Shown: one piece after another, positions 1 through 8,170 of the stretch
How positions within the stretch are numbered: position 1 is the first letter of the stretch
How the letters are laid out: every line of letters starts with the position of its first letter
Assembly: GCA_033852115.1 (NCBI GenBank)
Contig: JAWSVE010000008.1
Location: forward strand, 124,001 to 188,000
From: JAWSVE01 sp033852115
Lineage (GTDB): Bacteria; Pseudomonadota; Gammaproteobacteria; Pseudomonadales; Cellvibrionaceae
Length of the DNA stretch: 64,000 nt
Direction: 5' to 3'
Position numbers and translations under genes: made by a program
The notes under the pieces: generated by a model
Seen by the model: the letters and a program-made list of their open reading frames with translations, nothing else
Databases searched by the model: none
Told to the model about the DNA's origin: nothing

Positions 1-76
1 AAAGTTAAAAGCTGAATGTTTAATACACGAGGTTTAGTGCATGAGGTTAAATGCTTAAAATTTAACGAGAGTAACT

Positions 77-643
77 ATGAATAAGATCGGTATGTTTTTC
101 GGAACGGAAACGGGCACGACGCGCCTCATCGCCAAAAAACTGCATAAATTAATTGGTGACGAAAATGCAGCTAAGCCAATTAACGTAAACCGTATTAATG
201 CCGAAGATTTTATGCAGTACGACGCCTATATTTTGGGGACCCCCAGCTATGGGGTGGGCGATATTCCAGGGTTAAGTGCGGGGTGTTTAGAAAGAAACTG
301 GGAAGAATTCTTAGATGTCTTAGGACGACAAGACTTGAGCGGAAAATGCTGCGCGTTTTATGGGCTGGGTGCTCAAGAGCGCTATTCAGAACGATTCGCG
401 AGTTCACTCATTGCCCTGTATAGAGTCTTCGAGTCGATGGGAGCCACCATGATTGGCGATTGGAGTACCGATGGTTATACCTTTGAGAGCTCTGCGTCAG
501 TGGTTGATGGTCGTTTCGTTGGGTTGGTTATTGATCAGCGCACACAAAGCATGGAAACTGCGACGCGACTTGAGCAATGGACCCAACAAGTCGTGCCTGA
601 ACTACTCGCTCATATCCAAAAAGTGTCACAACACGCAGCTTAG
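77..643 (+). CDS. nifF: nif-specific long-chain flavodoxin
   Basis: A 188-residue flavodoxin that carries FMN and is expected to pass low-potential electrons to the nitrogenase Fe protein. The phosphate-binding loop TETGTT is at residues 10-15, right after the first beta strand, and the length plus the central insertion around residues 115-140 fit the long-chain class used by NifF proteins (about 175-185 residues). The ATG at 77 follows a GAGAG-type ribosome site. A NifX-family gene starts 18 bases downstream on the same strand, so the two are probably cotranscribed. No -24/-12 promoter is visible in the 76 bases before it. The family is certain; the NifF role rests on context. Confidence 0.9.
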   Translation: MNKIGMFFGTETGTTRLIAKKLHKLIGDENAAKPINVNRINAEDFMQYDAYILGTPSYGVGDIPGLSAGCLERNWEEFLDVLGRQDLSGKCCAFYGLGAQERYSERFASSLIALYRVFESMGATMIGDWSTDGYTFESSASVVDGRFVGLVIDQRTQSMETATRLEQWTQQVVPELLAHIQKVSQHAA

Positions 644-661
644 CGTTCGCGGAGAGATTCA

Positions 662-1072
662 ATGACAACCCCTTTAATTGCCGTAGCGACTAACGAAGAC
701 GGTACAGTATCACCTCATGCGGGCCGTGCAGAAACATGGAAAGTGTATGCGGTGGAAGGTGATAAGCCAGAGCATGTTTGGGATATTCACGTTGACCCAC
801 CGGGAAGCCTACATGAATGGCATGTGCGAGGGGATGGTAATCGTCACCCCGTGCATGGTGTGGACGTAGCCATTGCTGGCTCTGCAGGTGAGGGTGTAAC
901 TCGTCGCCTTGCGGAGCGCGATACACAATTAGTGACTACCGCAGAAAAAAATCCTGAAAAAGCGGTGATTGATTATTTGGAAGGAAACCTTGCGGCTGGC
1001 TTGCCTCACGAAGAGACGGAGTGTTTAGACCCTGAACACCACGCGGCTGTTAGTGCAGCCGGGCAGAGTTAA
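662..1072 (+). CDS. NifX/NifB C-terminal domain family protein
   Basis: A 136-residue single-domain protein of the dinitrogenase Fe-Mo cofactor binding family (PF02579 type; NifX, NafY, NifB C-terminus). The N-terminal strand IAVATNEDG and a conserved-position His (SPHAGRAE, about residue 19) match the family, as does the loop before the glycine-rich segment AIAGSAGEGVTRRL. It is unusually rich in histidine at residues 45-70 and has a Cys and two His near the C-terminus. It lies between nifF and the convergent modC, whose stop codon overlaps its own. A role in holding molybdenum or an Fe-Mo precursor is inference; it is not NifX itself, which lies at 61480. Confidence 0.78.
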   Translation: MTTPLIAVATNEDGTVSPHAGRAETWKVYAVEGDKPEHVWDIHVDPPGSLHEWHVRGDGNRHPVHGVDVAIAGSAGEGVTRRLAERDTQLVTTAEKNPEKAVIDYLEGNLAAGLPHEETECLDPEHHAAVSAAGQS

Positions 1073-2217
1073 ATGACGGCGATGGATTTAATTTGCGCCC
1101 AAATATCCATGCCGGTTTTTAATTCAAGGTTGTGAGCGGATCGGCGCGATACCCTTGATAGTAAGACGCTGCCATTCGCTTCTTTTTCAACCTCATCATT
1201 ACCGTTTCCTTTCGCGCCAATCAGTAATTTCACTAGCAGTGAACCGTCGTGTTCATCTTCGCCAATGTCGAGAACGTGCGCGGGTAAAATATTGGTAATA
1301 CTCGTATCTTCATGCTGGGTTTTGGACAAACTAATATCCCGCGCTAATACGCGTATTCGTACCTGGCTATGAATCGCATTGCCTCCGTCACGTAGCCAAA
1401 CTTCACCGCCAGGAATACTCACTCGGGCCAATTGCCACTCGAGATCGCGTTCGATAACAGTGCCTTCTATAACCGCACCGGCGTCTTCGCCAAGTCGAAT
1501 GGGGAAGTCGATGCGGGTCATGGCATTGCTCAATGTATCACTACTGACGGCACGACCTTCTTTCATTACCACTAAGTAATCAGCTAAACGCGCAACTTCA
1601 TCCGGTGCGTGGCTCACATAGATGATCGGTAATTCCAAATCTCGCTTTATACGTTCTAAGTAGGGCAATATCTCTAACTTGCGCTGCAAATCCAGCGCAG
1701 CTAAAGGTTCATCCATTAGCAATAGTTTGGGTTGAATTAATAGTGCGCGAGCGATAGCAACACGTTGCCTTTCACCACCTGACAATTGTTCGGGGTGGCG
1801 TTTTAATAAGTGTTCGATACCTAACAATTCGATGGCGTGATCGTATTGAATGTCGGTATGAGCTTTAGGCGCTCTTTTTAGCGCGTAATGCAAATTGCCC
1901 TCAGCGCTCAAATGGTTAAATAAACTTGCTTCTTGAAAAACATAACCAATCGGGCGTTTATGTGTAGGTACAAAGCTAGATTCAGACTGCCAAAGTTCAC
2001 CATTGACTCGTAATAAACCATTATGGGATTTCTGTAGGCCAGCAATGCAGCGCAGCAATGATGTTTTTCCCGAGCCCGAATGACCAAATAGTGCGGTCAC
2101 TCCCTGAGCGGGAAGTTGTAGGTCGACGTCTAAGGTGAAATCAGCAAAAGACAATGCAAATCGCGCATCGATACCGGGCCGGGTGATTTGTTTTGGTAAA
2201 GGAAGATTATTGATCAC
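1069..2217 (-). CDS. modC: Molybdate ABC transporter ATP-binding protein ModC
   Basis: The 382-residue ATPase that drives molybdate uptake. Walker A GHSGSGKT is at residues 45-52, the signature LSGGERQ is near 145, and Walker B LLLMDEP follows. The C-terminal third is a TOBE/Mop oxyanion-binding domain, which separates ModC from other ABC ATPases. The start overlaps the modB stop by four bases (ATGA), so translation is probably coupled. The 3' end is convergent with the NifX-family gene and the two stop codons overlap. Molybdate supply next to nif genes fits Mo-nitrogenase. Confidence 0.94.
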   Translation of the reverse strand: MINNLPLPKQITRPGIDARFALSFADFTLDVDLQLPAQGVTALFGHSGSGKTSLLRCIAGLQKSHNGLLRVNGELWQSESSFVPTHKRPIGYVFQEASLFNHLSAEGNLHYALKRAPKAHTDIQYDHAIELLGIEHLLKRHPEQLSGGERQRVAIARALLIQPKLLLMDEPLAALDLQRKLEILPYLERIKRDLELPIIYVSHAPDEVARLADYLVVMKEGRAVSSDTLSNAMTRIDFPIRLGEDAGAVIEGTVIERDLEWQLARVSIPGGEVWLRDGGNAIHSQVRIRVLARDISLSKTQHEDTSITNILPAHVLDIGEDEHDGSLLVKLLIGAKGNGNDEVEKEANGSVLLSRVSRRSAHNLELKTGMDIWAQIKSIAVI

Positions 2218-2906
2218 GCTTTAACCCCTGTACTAAAAGAAGCACGTGGGTTAAATAAATACAAAGCAATCAAAACGCAAAATGAGAAACCAACCATTAA
2301 CAACGACAAGCTATGGGCGCTAGCGTAATCGAGTGCTTCAACGTGGTCATAAATTTGTACTGATACAACTCGCGTTTCACCGGGAATATTGCCACCCATC
2401 ATTAATACCACGCCAAACTCACCCACAGTGTGTGCAAAACCGAGTACGGTTGCGGTTAATAATCCGGGCCGCGCTAAAGGTAGCGCAACAGTAAAAAAAC
2501 GATCAAGCGGGCCAGCGCGCAGTGTGGCGGCAACTTCCAGCGGGCGTTTGCCAATCGCTTCAATCGCATTTTGTATGGGCTGTACGACAAACGGTAACGA
2601 ATAAATAATTGAAGCAATCACCAAACCGCTAAACGTAAAAGGTAAGGTGCCTAAGCCAAGGCTGGTAGTGAGTTTGCCTAGCGGCCCGCTGGGCCCCATA
2701 AAAATTAATAAATAAAAACCGATGACGCTGGGCGGTAAGACAATAGGCAACGCAACAACCGCGCTAACTAAGCTTTTTAATCGCCCTTTGGCGTTAGCAA
2801 GCCACCAGGCGATGGGGGTGCCGACGATCAATAGACAAATTGTCACTGTGGTCGCTAGTCGCAGGGTCAGCCAAATGGCGCTGATGTCGGCATCGCTAAA
2901 ATGCAT
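2214..2906 (-). CDS. modB: Molybdate ABC transporter permease ModB
   Basis: A 230-residue inner-membrane permease with five to six hydrophobic segments and the family EAA-type loop around residues 125-145 (EVAATLRAGPLDRF). The sequence EFGVVLMMGGNIPG, a hallmark of ModB, is near residue 165. It sits between modA and modC on the minus strand and overlaps modC by four bases. It forms the membrane channel of ModABC. Confidence 0.94.
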   Translation of the reverse strand: MHFSDADISAIWLTLRLATTVTICLLIVGTPIAWWLANAKGRLKSLVSAVVALPIVLPPSVIGFYLLIFMGPSGPLGKLTTSLGLGTLPFTFSGLVIASIIYSLPFVVQPIQNAIEAIGKRPLEVAATLRAGPLDRFFTVALPLARPGLLTATVLGFAHTVGEFGVVLMMGGNIPGETRVVSVQIYDHVEALDYASAHSLSLLMVGFSFCVLIALYLFNPRASFSTGVKA

Positions 2907-2934
2907 TGGTTACCTATATAAAGTGGTCATGCAA

Positions 2935-3684
2935 CTATTGTTGCTCGCTCGGTGTGTCGTAGCCGTAACGTTGGATGATAGTGATCGCCTGGTCACTACG
3001 CAAAAATTTTAAGAAATCTACTGCCGCTTTTTGAGTTGATCTTGTCAGCAATACGGCATCTTGAGCGATAGTTTGATGGTTGCTTTCCGGTATTAACCAA
3101 GCGCTGGCTGGAAGCGTGCCATCATCAATAATTTGTGAGGCTGCAATAAAACCTAATTGCGCATTGCCGCTGCTTACGAATTGGTATGTTTGCGCAATAT
3201 TTTCACCCATGACTAGCTTAGGCTGGGCGCTTTCCCATAATCCCATGGAGGTTAATGCCGAATGCGCTGCGGCACCGTAAGGTGCGAGCCTGGGGTTGGC
3301 AATTGCAAGGCGTTTAAATTGTTTATCGAGAAGTTGTTGTTTCGCATCTCCGCCTTGGCTGCTCATAAGTACTAGTCGGCCGATGGCGTAAGTAAATCGA
3401 CCGGAGTCGTCTGCGAGATTGACCTCAGTCAGTTTCAAAGGTTTATCTGAATCGGCGGAGAGAAAAATATCGAAAGGAGCGCCGTGTTGAATTTGCGCAT
3501 AAAACTTTCCAGAGGAACCGTAGCTTACCAATACCTTGTGTTCTGATTGTGCTTCGAAGGATTGTACGATCTCTTTCATCGGTGCCATAAAATTCGAAGC
3601 CACCGCTGCGCGAATGGTGTCCGCCATTGCTGGATTACTAAGCAATAAGCAAAAACTGATGGTGGCGATGAACAACTGCTTCAT
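2935..3684 (-). CDS. modA: Periplasmic molybdate-binding protein ModA
   Basis: A 249-residue solute-binding protein. Residues 1-21 form a Sec signal peptide ending in AMA before the mature start. The mature protein opens with the ModA signature (AAVASNFMAPMKEI) and contains YGSSGKFYAQIQHGAPFDIF, the oxyanion-binding segment. It overlaps the preceding small membrane-protein gene by four bases and lies 28 bases upstream of modB. It captures molybdate in the periplasm for ModBC. Confidence 0.94.
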   Translation of the reverse strand: MKQLFIATISFCLLLSNPAMADTIRAAVASNFMAPMKEIVQSFEAQSEHKVLVSYGSSGKFYAQIQHGAPFDIFLSADSDKPLKLTEVNLADDSGRFTYAIGRLVLMSSQGGDAKQQLLDKQFKRLAIANPRLAPYGAAAHSALTSMGLWESAQPKLVMGENIAQTYQFVSSGNAQLGFIAASQIIDDGTLPASAWLIPESNHQTIAQDAVLLTRSTQKAAVDFLKFLRSDQAITIIQRYGYDTPSEQQ

Positions 3685-3992
3685 AATTCTTTAGCCGATG
3701 TGTCTACATGTTGATTGACATGAATGCGATTAAATAATCGCCTTACCGAATAGTTTTTCACAAAGGCTAAACCCGTAATGATAATAGCGATGATGAATGC
3801 ATGCTGTATTGCAACCTCAATGCCAAAAAGAGGGTAAACCAAAAACTGAATCAGCACATTTAGTAGATAGCCAGCGAGAACACTCACAGTACTTTCAACA
3901 ACACTCATGAAATGGCTTTGACCTATATGCATTGCAATCAATCCTTGGGGTGTGCGCCTGGCAGTTATGTCGTCGCTAATGGAGCCAAGCAT
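3681..3992 (-). CDS. Small two-helix membrane protein, DUF7220-like
   Basis: A 103-residue protein with two hydrophobic segments (about residues 35-55 and 62-80) followed by a basic YSVRRLFNR motif. The pattern of a Ser-Val-Glu-Ser start, two helices and an R-R-L-F end resembles the phage- and chromosome-borne DUF7220 family; I name this from memory. Internal Met codons at residues 21 and 29 are alternative starts, and the similarity begins near the second. It overlaps modA by four bases, so it is the first gene of the mod operon. Function is unknown. Confidence 0.6.
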   Translation of the reverse strand: MLGSISDDITARRTPQGLIAMHIGQSHFMSVVESTVSVLAGYLLNVLIQFLVYPLFGIEVAIQHAFIIAIIITGLAFVKNYSVRRLFNRIHVNQHVDTSAKEL

Positions 3993-4032
3993 TACGAAAA
4001 TTGATGTTTTGCGACGTTTTCTATCTCTCGTT

Positions 4033-4093
4033 GGCTGTTATCCTACAGCCACACTATACCGAGAAGCATAGTGTTATAAAAAGTACTCTCGGT
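4033..4093. promoter_or_regulatory. Nested inverted repeats between mod operon and esterase
   Basis: The 156-base gap between two divergent genes holds three perfect dyads: a 6-bp stem at 4033-4050, a 7-bp pair ACACTAT/ATAGTGT at 4051-4057 and 4068-4074, and a 7-bp pair ACCGAGA/TCTCGGT at 4058-4064 and 4087-4093. The last two interlock, so only one can pair at a time. This is where a molybdate regulator such as ModE could bind, but I see no match to the ModE operator I know from E. coli. Function is unassigned. Confidence 0.35.
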
Positions 4094-4148
4094 TAATAAG
4101 TACTTACTTCAATAATCGTCATTATTCCAATTCTGAGGGATTTTTTAT

Positions 4149-5753
4149 ATGCAGCGACGACACTTTTTGCTTGGTGCTACTGCACTGACCACATCAGCAT
4201 GGCTCGGGCGGGCCGTTGGTGCCGAGGCGGATTACTTTCCTATCGTAGAAACAGCCAACGGTAAGGTGCGCGGCTTGGTTTCGGGCGGAATTGCGTACTT
4301 TAAAGGAATCAATTACGGAGATAACACCGGCGGAAAAAACCGTTTTCTCCCAGCGCAACCGGTTAAAAAGTGGTCGGGTGTGAAAGACGCCTTTGCCTAC
4401 GGGCAGATCGCGCCGCAAATCCCTGGCAATCGTCGCCACGTCTATGCCGACCTGATCTTGAACGATGTGCAATCTGGCGGTATGGGAGAAGATTGCCTGG
4501 TTCTCAACGTATGGACTCCAGAACCTAAGTCCGGTGGTAAAAGGCCGGTGATTGTGCGATTCCATGGTGGAGGTTTTTACGGTGGTTCTAGCAATACCCC
4601 CGGTAATGATGGTTGGATGTTAGCTCAGATGGGTAATTGCGTCGTGGTAAACATTAATCACCGTCTTAGTTCGCTGGGTTTCTTGTATCTCGGTGATGAA
4701 GGCGAATACGCCGATTCAGGGTCTGTCGGAATGCAAGACCTCGTCGCCGCATTGGCGTGGGTGAAAGAAAACATCGAAAGCTTTGGTGGTGACCCTGATC
4801 GGGTAATGATCTTCGGCCAATCCGGAGGTGGTGCAAAAGTGAGTCACATGCTGGCTATGCCATCATCGAAAGGCCTATATCGCAGTGCAGGTGTCATGAG
4901 TGGTTCAAGCTTAGTGACAATGAGCCGAGAAGATGCAGTCGAAGTGTCGGACAAGTTTCTAAATAAGCTAGGTATTAAACGCAAGGAAATTAAAAAATTA
5001 CAAAAGGTCCCTTTCACCACGTTATTGAATGCGCAAGCGGAAGTAGAAGCATTTGAGCGGTCACGTGGTGAAGCGCCAAAATCTTTTTCTCCTGTCATAG
5101 GGGAAGCAATTCCAAGAAATCCATTTTCTCCAGATGCGCCCCCTTTAGCGAAAGATATTCCAATGATTGTATCAAGCGTGTTGGATGAGCGCAGCTATCG
5201 CGAAGTGAAATTCAACATGACATGGGATGACGTAAAAACTAATTTAGAAAAGCGTGTCGACAAAAGCGAAGTGGGTGACTTGTTAGCGATGTATCGCAAA
5301 GAAGATCCCAAAGCCACGCCTTACATCATCAACTCACGCTCAATTACAGATGCCACTTTCCGCCGCAGTGCGCACATCATGTCGGACTTGAAAGCCAAGC
5401 AAGGCGGGGCGCCGATTTATAAATATTTATGGACCAAAGGCAGCCCTGCTTATGGTGGTATTTATGGTGCGGTGCATGGTGTCGACGTTGCCTATTCTAT
5501 GAATGATGTTCGCTTCCCGCTTGCTGGTCCCACGCGTGAAAATAAAAAACTCGCCAGCCAAATCGCAAGCGCTTGGATTTCCCTTGCAGCTACTGGTAAC
5601 CCTAATAATAAAATGACACCCGAGTGGCCGGCTTACGACGTCAAAAAGCGCACAACGATGGTGTTTGGTGATAGTCCTGCTGCCGAAAATGACCCGCGCA
5701 AGGAATTCCGCGAGTTTTGGGCGAGCCATGGGAAAGACGGGCGAATGATATAA
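4149..5753 (+). CDS. Exported type B carboxylesterase
   Basis: A 534-residue alpha/beta-hydrolase of the carboxylesterase type B family. The start MQRRHFLLGATAL is a twin-arginine-like signal with cleavage likely after residue 24. The oxyanion region FHGGGF is near residue 139, the nucleophile elbow GQSGGG near 225, and the catalytic His is probably the one in AVHGVDVAY near 443. It hydrolyses carboxylic esters outside the cytoplasm; the substrate cannot be told. It stands alone, divergent from the mod operon and convergent with the lipase gene, and has no visible nif role. Confidence 0.85.
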   Translation: MQRRHFLLGATALTTSAWLGRAVGAEADYFPIVETANGKVRGLVSGGIAYFKGINYGDNTGGKNRFLPAQPVKKWSGVKDAFAYGQIAPQIPGNRRHVYADLILNDVQSGGMGEDCLVLNVWTPEPKSGGKRPVIVRFHGGGFYGGSSNTPGNDGWMLAQMGNCVVVNINHRLSSLGFLYLGDEGEYADSGSVGMQDLVAALAWVKENIESFGGDPDRVMIFGQSGGGAKVSHMLAMPSSKGLYRSAGVMSGSSLVTMSREDAVEVSDKFLNKLGIKRKEIKKLQKVPFTTLLNAQAEVEAFERSRGEAPKSFSPVIGEAIPRNPFSPDAPPLAKDIPMIVSSVLDERSYREVKFNMTWDDVKTNLEKRVDKSEVGDLLAMYRKEDPKATPYIINSRSITDATFRRSAHIMSDLKAKQGGAPIYKYLWTKGSPAYGGIYGAVHGVDVAYSMNDVRFPLAGPTRENKKLASQIASAWISLAATGNPNNKMTPEWPAYDVKKRTTMVFGDSPAAENDPRKEFREFWASHGKDGRMI

Positions 5754-5768
5754 TTAGTTGAATTTTTA

Positions 5769-5796
5769 AACCGCATTGATCGTCCCAAATGCGGTT
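5769..5796. terminator. Bidirectional stem-loop between esterase and lipase genes
   Basis: A perfect 9-bp stem (5769-5777 with 5788-5796) and a 10-base loop lie between two convergent genes. Short A/T runs flank the left side, so the minus-strand RNA from the lipase gene ends in a few U residues and the plus strand less so. A weak rho-independent terminator is likely. Confidence 0.5.
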
Positions 5797-5812
5797 GAAG
5801 TGTATAGAGGTT

Positions 5813-6994
5813 CTATTTAGAAAAAGTCTGTACGGCGCGGTGTGCCATTCTATTTAAAATGGCTACCAACTTGTCGAAAATCGTTTTTATTGTTTGATAG
5901 GTGATTTCTTTAATAATCGTTGTCAAATCTCCCATAAACGCTAGCATGTGGCCGAGTAGACCTTTTACATCCGCTTCATTATTTTCTGAGGCTTTATAAA
6001 TTTCAGCAACAGTGCGAGCGAGAAAATCGTAAAATGTTAAGCCTGCCATAAGGGCGGCTTGCATTTGCACGAGTGCGAGGTAGCCCGCTTTTTTCAAGAG
6101 TGCAATAAGGGCTGCTGTGATTTTTTCTAAGCCATCTTTGTTAAAAGATGTTTCGTGGCGACGGTTATATTGCAGTTGAATAGATTGATTGAGATATTTT
6201 CCGCCACGAAAAGCAAACTCTTCCCAGTTGCGTCCCGATACGGCTTGAATATATCCGGGCTTTGCGCCTTGGTTGGCATCCATTCCGTGTGCAGAAAAAT
6301 CAAAAATTCCAGTATTATTACTGCGGTATTCCAATCCTCCCAATGGCGCGTGCATGAAGGGCCAAAGAGGTACCATCGGAACTGGGTCTGCCGAATTAGC
6401 GGTGCGATAAATTTGTGGAAGGCTAGCGTTTCGAGTGAGCCTTCCGGCGAAATCCTCTAAGCCAACACGAGGCGCGCCAAAAGTATACAAAATGGTGTTG
6501 TGGGCGGTGTTTTCTGAAATCCAATCTGCGCAAAGAGTGGCGATCGCGCCGCCTAAGCTGTGACCTACGCAGTGAATAGTTTTAACGCCATTCAAACCAT
6601 TGGTAAATTCTTGAATGGCGCCGGAAATAGAATTAAAGGCATTGTTAAAGCCCGCGTGGGCCATGGCTTTATTGCTTGCTGGTTTTAAACCGATTTGGCC
6701 ATTGGTTAGCCAATCATGTGTTGAGGTGAATTCCGTTCCGCGAATAGAAATAACCGCTTCATTACTGCGTGGGCCTGTTCCCGTTCCTGCCATCGCAAAG
6801 CCGGTTTTTTTGTTGAATTTAAGAATGCTTCCGCTGATGCCTTCAATGCGGCCTTCGTTTTCAAAATCAAAATGAAAATTCTCTGGGAGGAGCGGGCGCA
6901 TGGTAACGGCGTAGGCGCGCGCGGGCATTTTGCTGCGCAGTTGGTAAACGCCACTTGCTAAGTTCGCTGCTTCTGATGCAGTCAGTTTGGGCAT
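5813..6994 (-). CDS. Class 3 lipase family protein
   Basis: A 393-residue alpha/beta-hydrolase of the lipase class 3 family. The nucleophile motif GHSLGGAIATL is near residue 144; an Asp (SADPVPMVP) near residue 202 and a His near 215 or 235 complete a plausible triad. No signal peptide is visible. The C-terminal third (about 290-393) is helical and hydrophobic in places. A single-span companion gene lies 50 bases upstream on the same strand. Cytoplasmic lipases paired with a small membrane-bound neighbour are typical of type VI effector-immunity pairs, but no secretion genes are in this window, so a housekeeping lipase is equally possible. Confidence 0.78.
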   Translation of the reverse strand: MPKLTASEAANLASGVYQLRSKMPARAYAVTMRPLLPENFHFDFENEGRIEGISGSILKFNKKTGFAMAGTGTGPRSNEAVISIRGTEFTSTHDWLTNGQIGLKPASNKAMAHAGFNNAFNSISGAIQEFTNGLNGVKTIHCVGHSLGGAIATLCADWISENTAHNTILYTFGAPRVGLEDFAGRLTRNASLPQIYRTANSADPVPMVPLWPFMHAPLGGLEYRSNNTGIFDFSAHGMDANQGAKPGYIQAVSGRNWEEFAFRGGKYLNQSIQLQYNRRHETSFNKDGLEKITAALIALLKKAGYLALVQMQAALMAGLTFYDFLARTVAEIYKASENNEADVKGLLGHMLAFMGDLTTIIKEITYQTIKTIFDKLVAILNRMAHRAVQTFSK

Positions 6995-7044
6995 GATAAA
7001 TCCTTTTAGTATTTATGTTTATATTCGGTGTTTTCTATCGCTGT

Positions 7045-7605
7045 TTATTTCCAGCGGCAAATGGTCAATACCTCGTGGGTGGCGCCGTCGCTAGACTCCT
7101 GATTGGGGAAGCTGAAACCTTCCTCAGGATTGCTTAGGTCACAATGCAGCGCTGACAATTTTTCAGTAATGGTTTTATGCGGAATGATATTCGGCGCTAC
7201 CGTGGTCCAAAGAATAATTTCACGGTCATCAAGGTGTGCCGTGATCACTTGCATAATGCTGGCGGTGCCGAAACTATTGGCGTTGCGGATTTCTTTTTCT
7301 ATTTTCGGAAACTGAAAATTGCCGTCAGCGTCGGTTACAACTTCATCTTCTTGATAGTTGTCCGCGAAGTCCAAGCCTCGCACAATACGAATACCTGCCG
7401 CAGGCTTACCTTCGTTCTTCAGGCTACCAACAACATCGGGGCAGAGGTGAACGGTATCGGCTTTAAAAATATTAAACATATTGCTAGCAAGTCCTATTGC
7501 AGAGAAGGTCAGTAATGCGCCGCTAATCACCAGGACCGCCAATTGGCGTAGTGACGGTCGGTGGGCTGATCTATTGTTTGGGAACGATGCGTGTCGTGAT
7601 GACAT
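7045..7605 (-). CDS. Membrane-anchored periplasmic protein, DUF6795-like
   Basis: A 186-residue protein with one hydrophobic segment (about residues 20-45) and a C-terminal part expected in the periplasm. That part has a transthyretin-like pattern (GKPAAGIRIVRG followed by VVTDADGNFQFP), as in carboxypeptidase-regulatory-like or DUF6795-type domains; the family name is tentative. Three Cys residues in the exported part could form disulphides. It precedes the lipase gene and is probably cotranscribed. An immunity or accessory role for the lipase is inference only. Confidence 0.55.
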   Translation of the reverse strand: MSSRHASFPNNRSAHRPSLRQLAVLVISGALLTFSAIGLASNMFNIFKADTVHLCPDVVGSLKNEGKPAAGIRIVRGLDFADNYQEDEVVTDADGNFQFPKIEKEIRNANSFGTASIMQVITAHLDDREIILWTTVAPNIIPHKTITEKLSALHCDLSNPEEGFSFPNQESSDGATHEVLTICRWK

Positions 7606-8170
7606 CTAGCGAATAGCTCCTTTTACGCGTCTGTCATATAGAAAATGACAGTAACGATTCCGTGTTCATATTTCTCGATTGGTGATGGCTCTATTCGACT
7701 CAATATTAGTCTGGTATGGCATTCGCGAACCGTGGTGGTGCAGGGGTGGTCGTGCAAAATTGCCATCCAACTGGGAGTCTACTGGTTGGTTTGGTTGAGC
7801 GTAAAGTGAATAATTCGGTGTATTGAGGTTCTGTGAATAGACTCACATCTGTAATAGCCCATCATATTTAGGAGTGATCTAGATAAGCGTCGCGAGCAAC
7901 CTATGTGTTTCGCTGGTGTGAAGCTTAATGTGAGAGTGGCCGCTAATTTCTTGATAATACAGGATTTTTCCTCTGGCTCATGTATTGCTACACTGCACAG
8001 CAGTGAATTGGCTTGCAACTGGTTGAATTGTATACAGTTTGTGGCTTGCTTGCCGTCAGGTGCCGTGGGAGCAAAGCCGATTATAATGTTGTCGTAAAAG
8101 AGTGGTCGTTGCCTGCCGTATGCAGGCTCGAAACGCTTAGTCTCGATAAAATTTCGCTTGAGGAATTAGT
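7606..8170. other. Long intergenic region before the peptide transporter
   Basis: About 565 bases separate two divergent genes. Short open frames here lack ribosome sites and family resemblance, so I treat the stretch as noncoding. One 6-bp hairpin (GCCTGC/GCAGGC, 8111-8127) lies in the leader of the transporter gene. No -24/-12 promoter or NifA site was found. Confidence 0.4.

Noticed and set aside
3993..4148. ModE operator upstream of the mod operon
   Set aside because: Dyads are present but do not match the TATATA-type ModE site I know.
7779..8097. Short frames on both strands before the peptide transporter
   Set aside because: No ribosome sites, no family resemblance, opposite-strand overlap.
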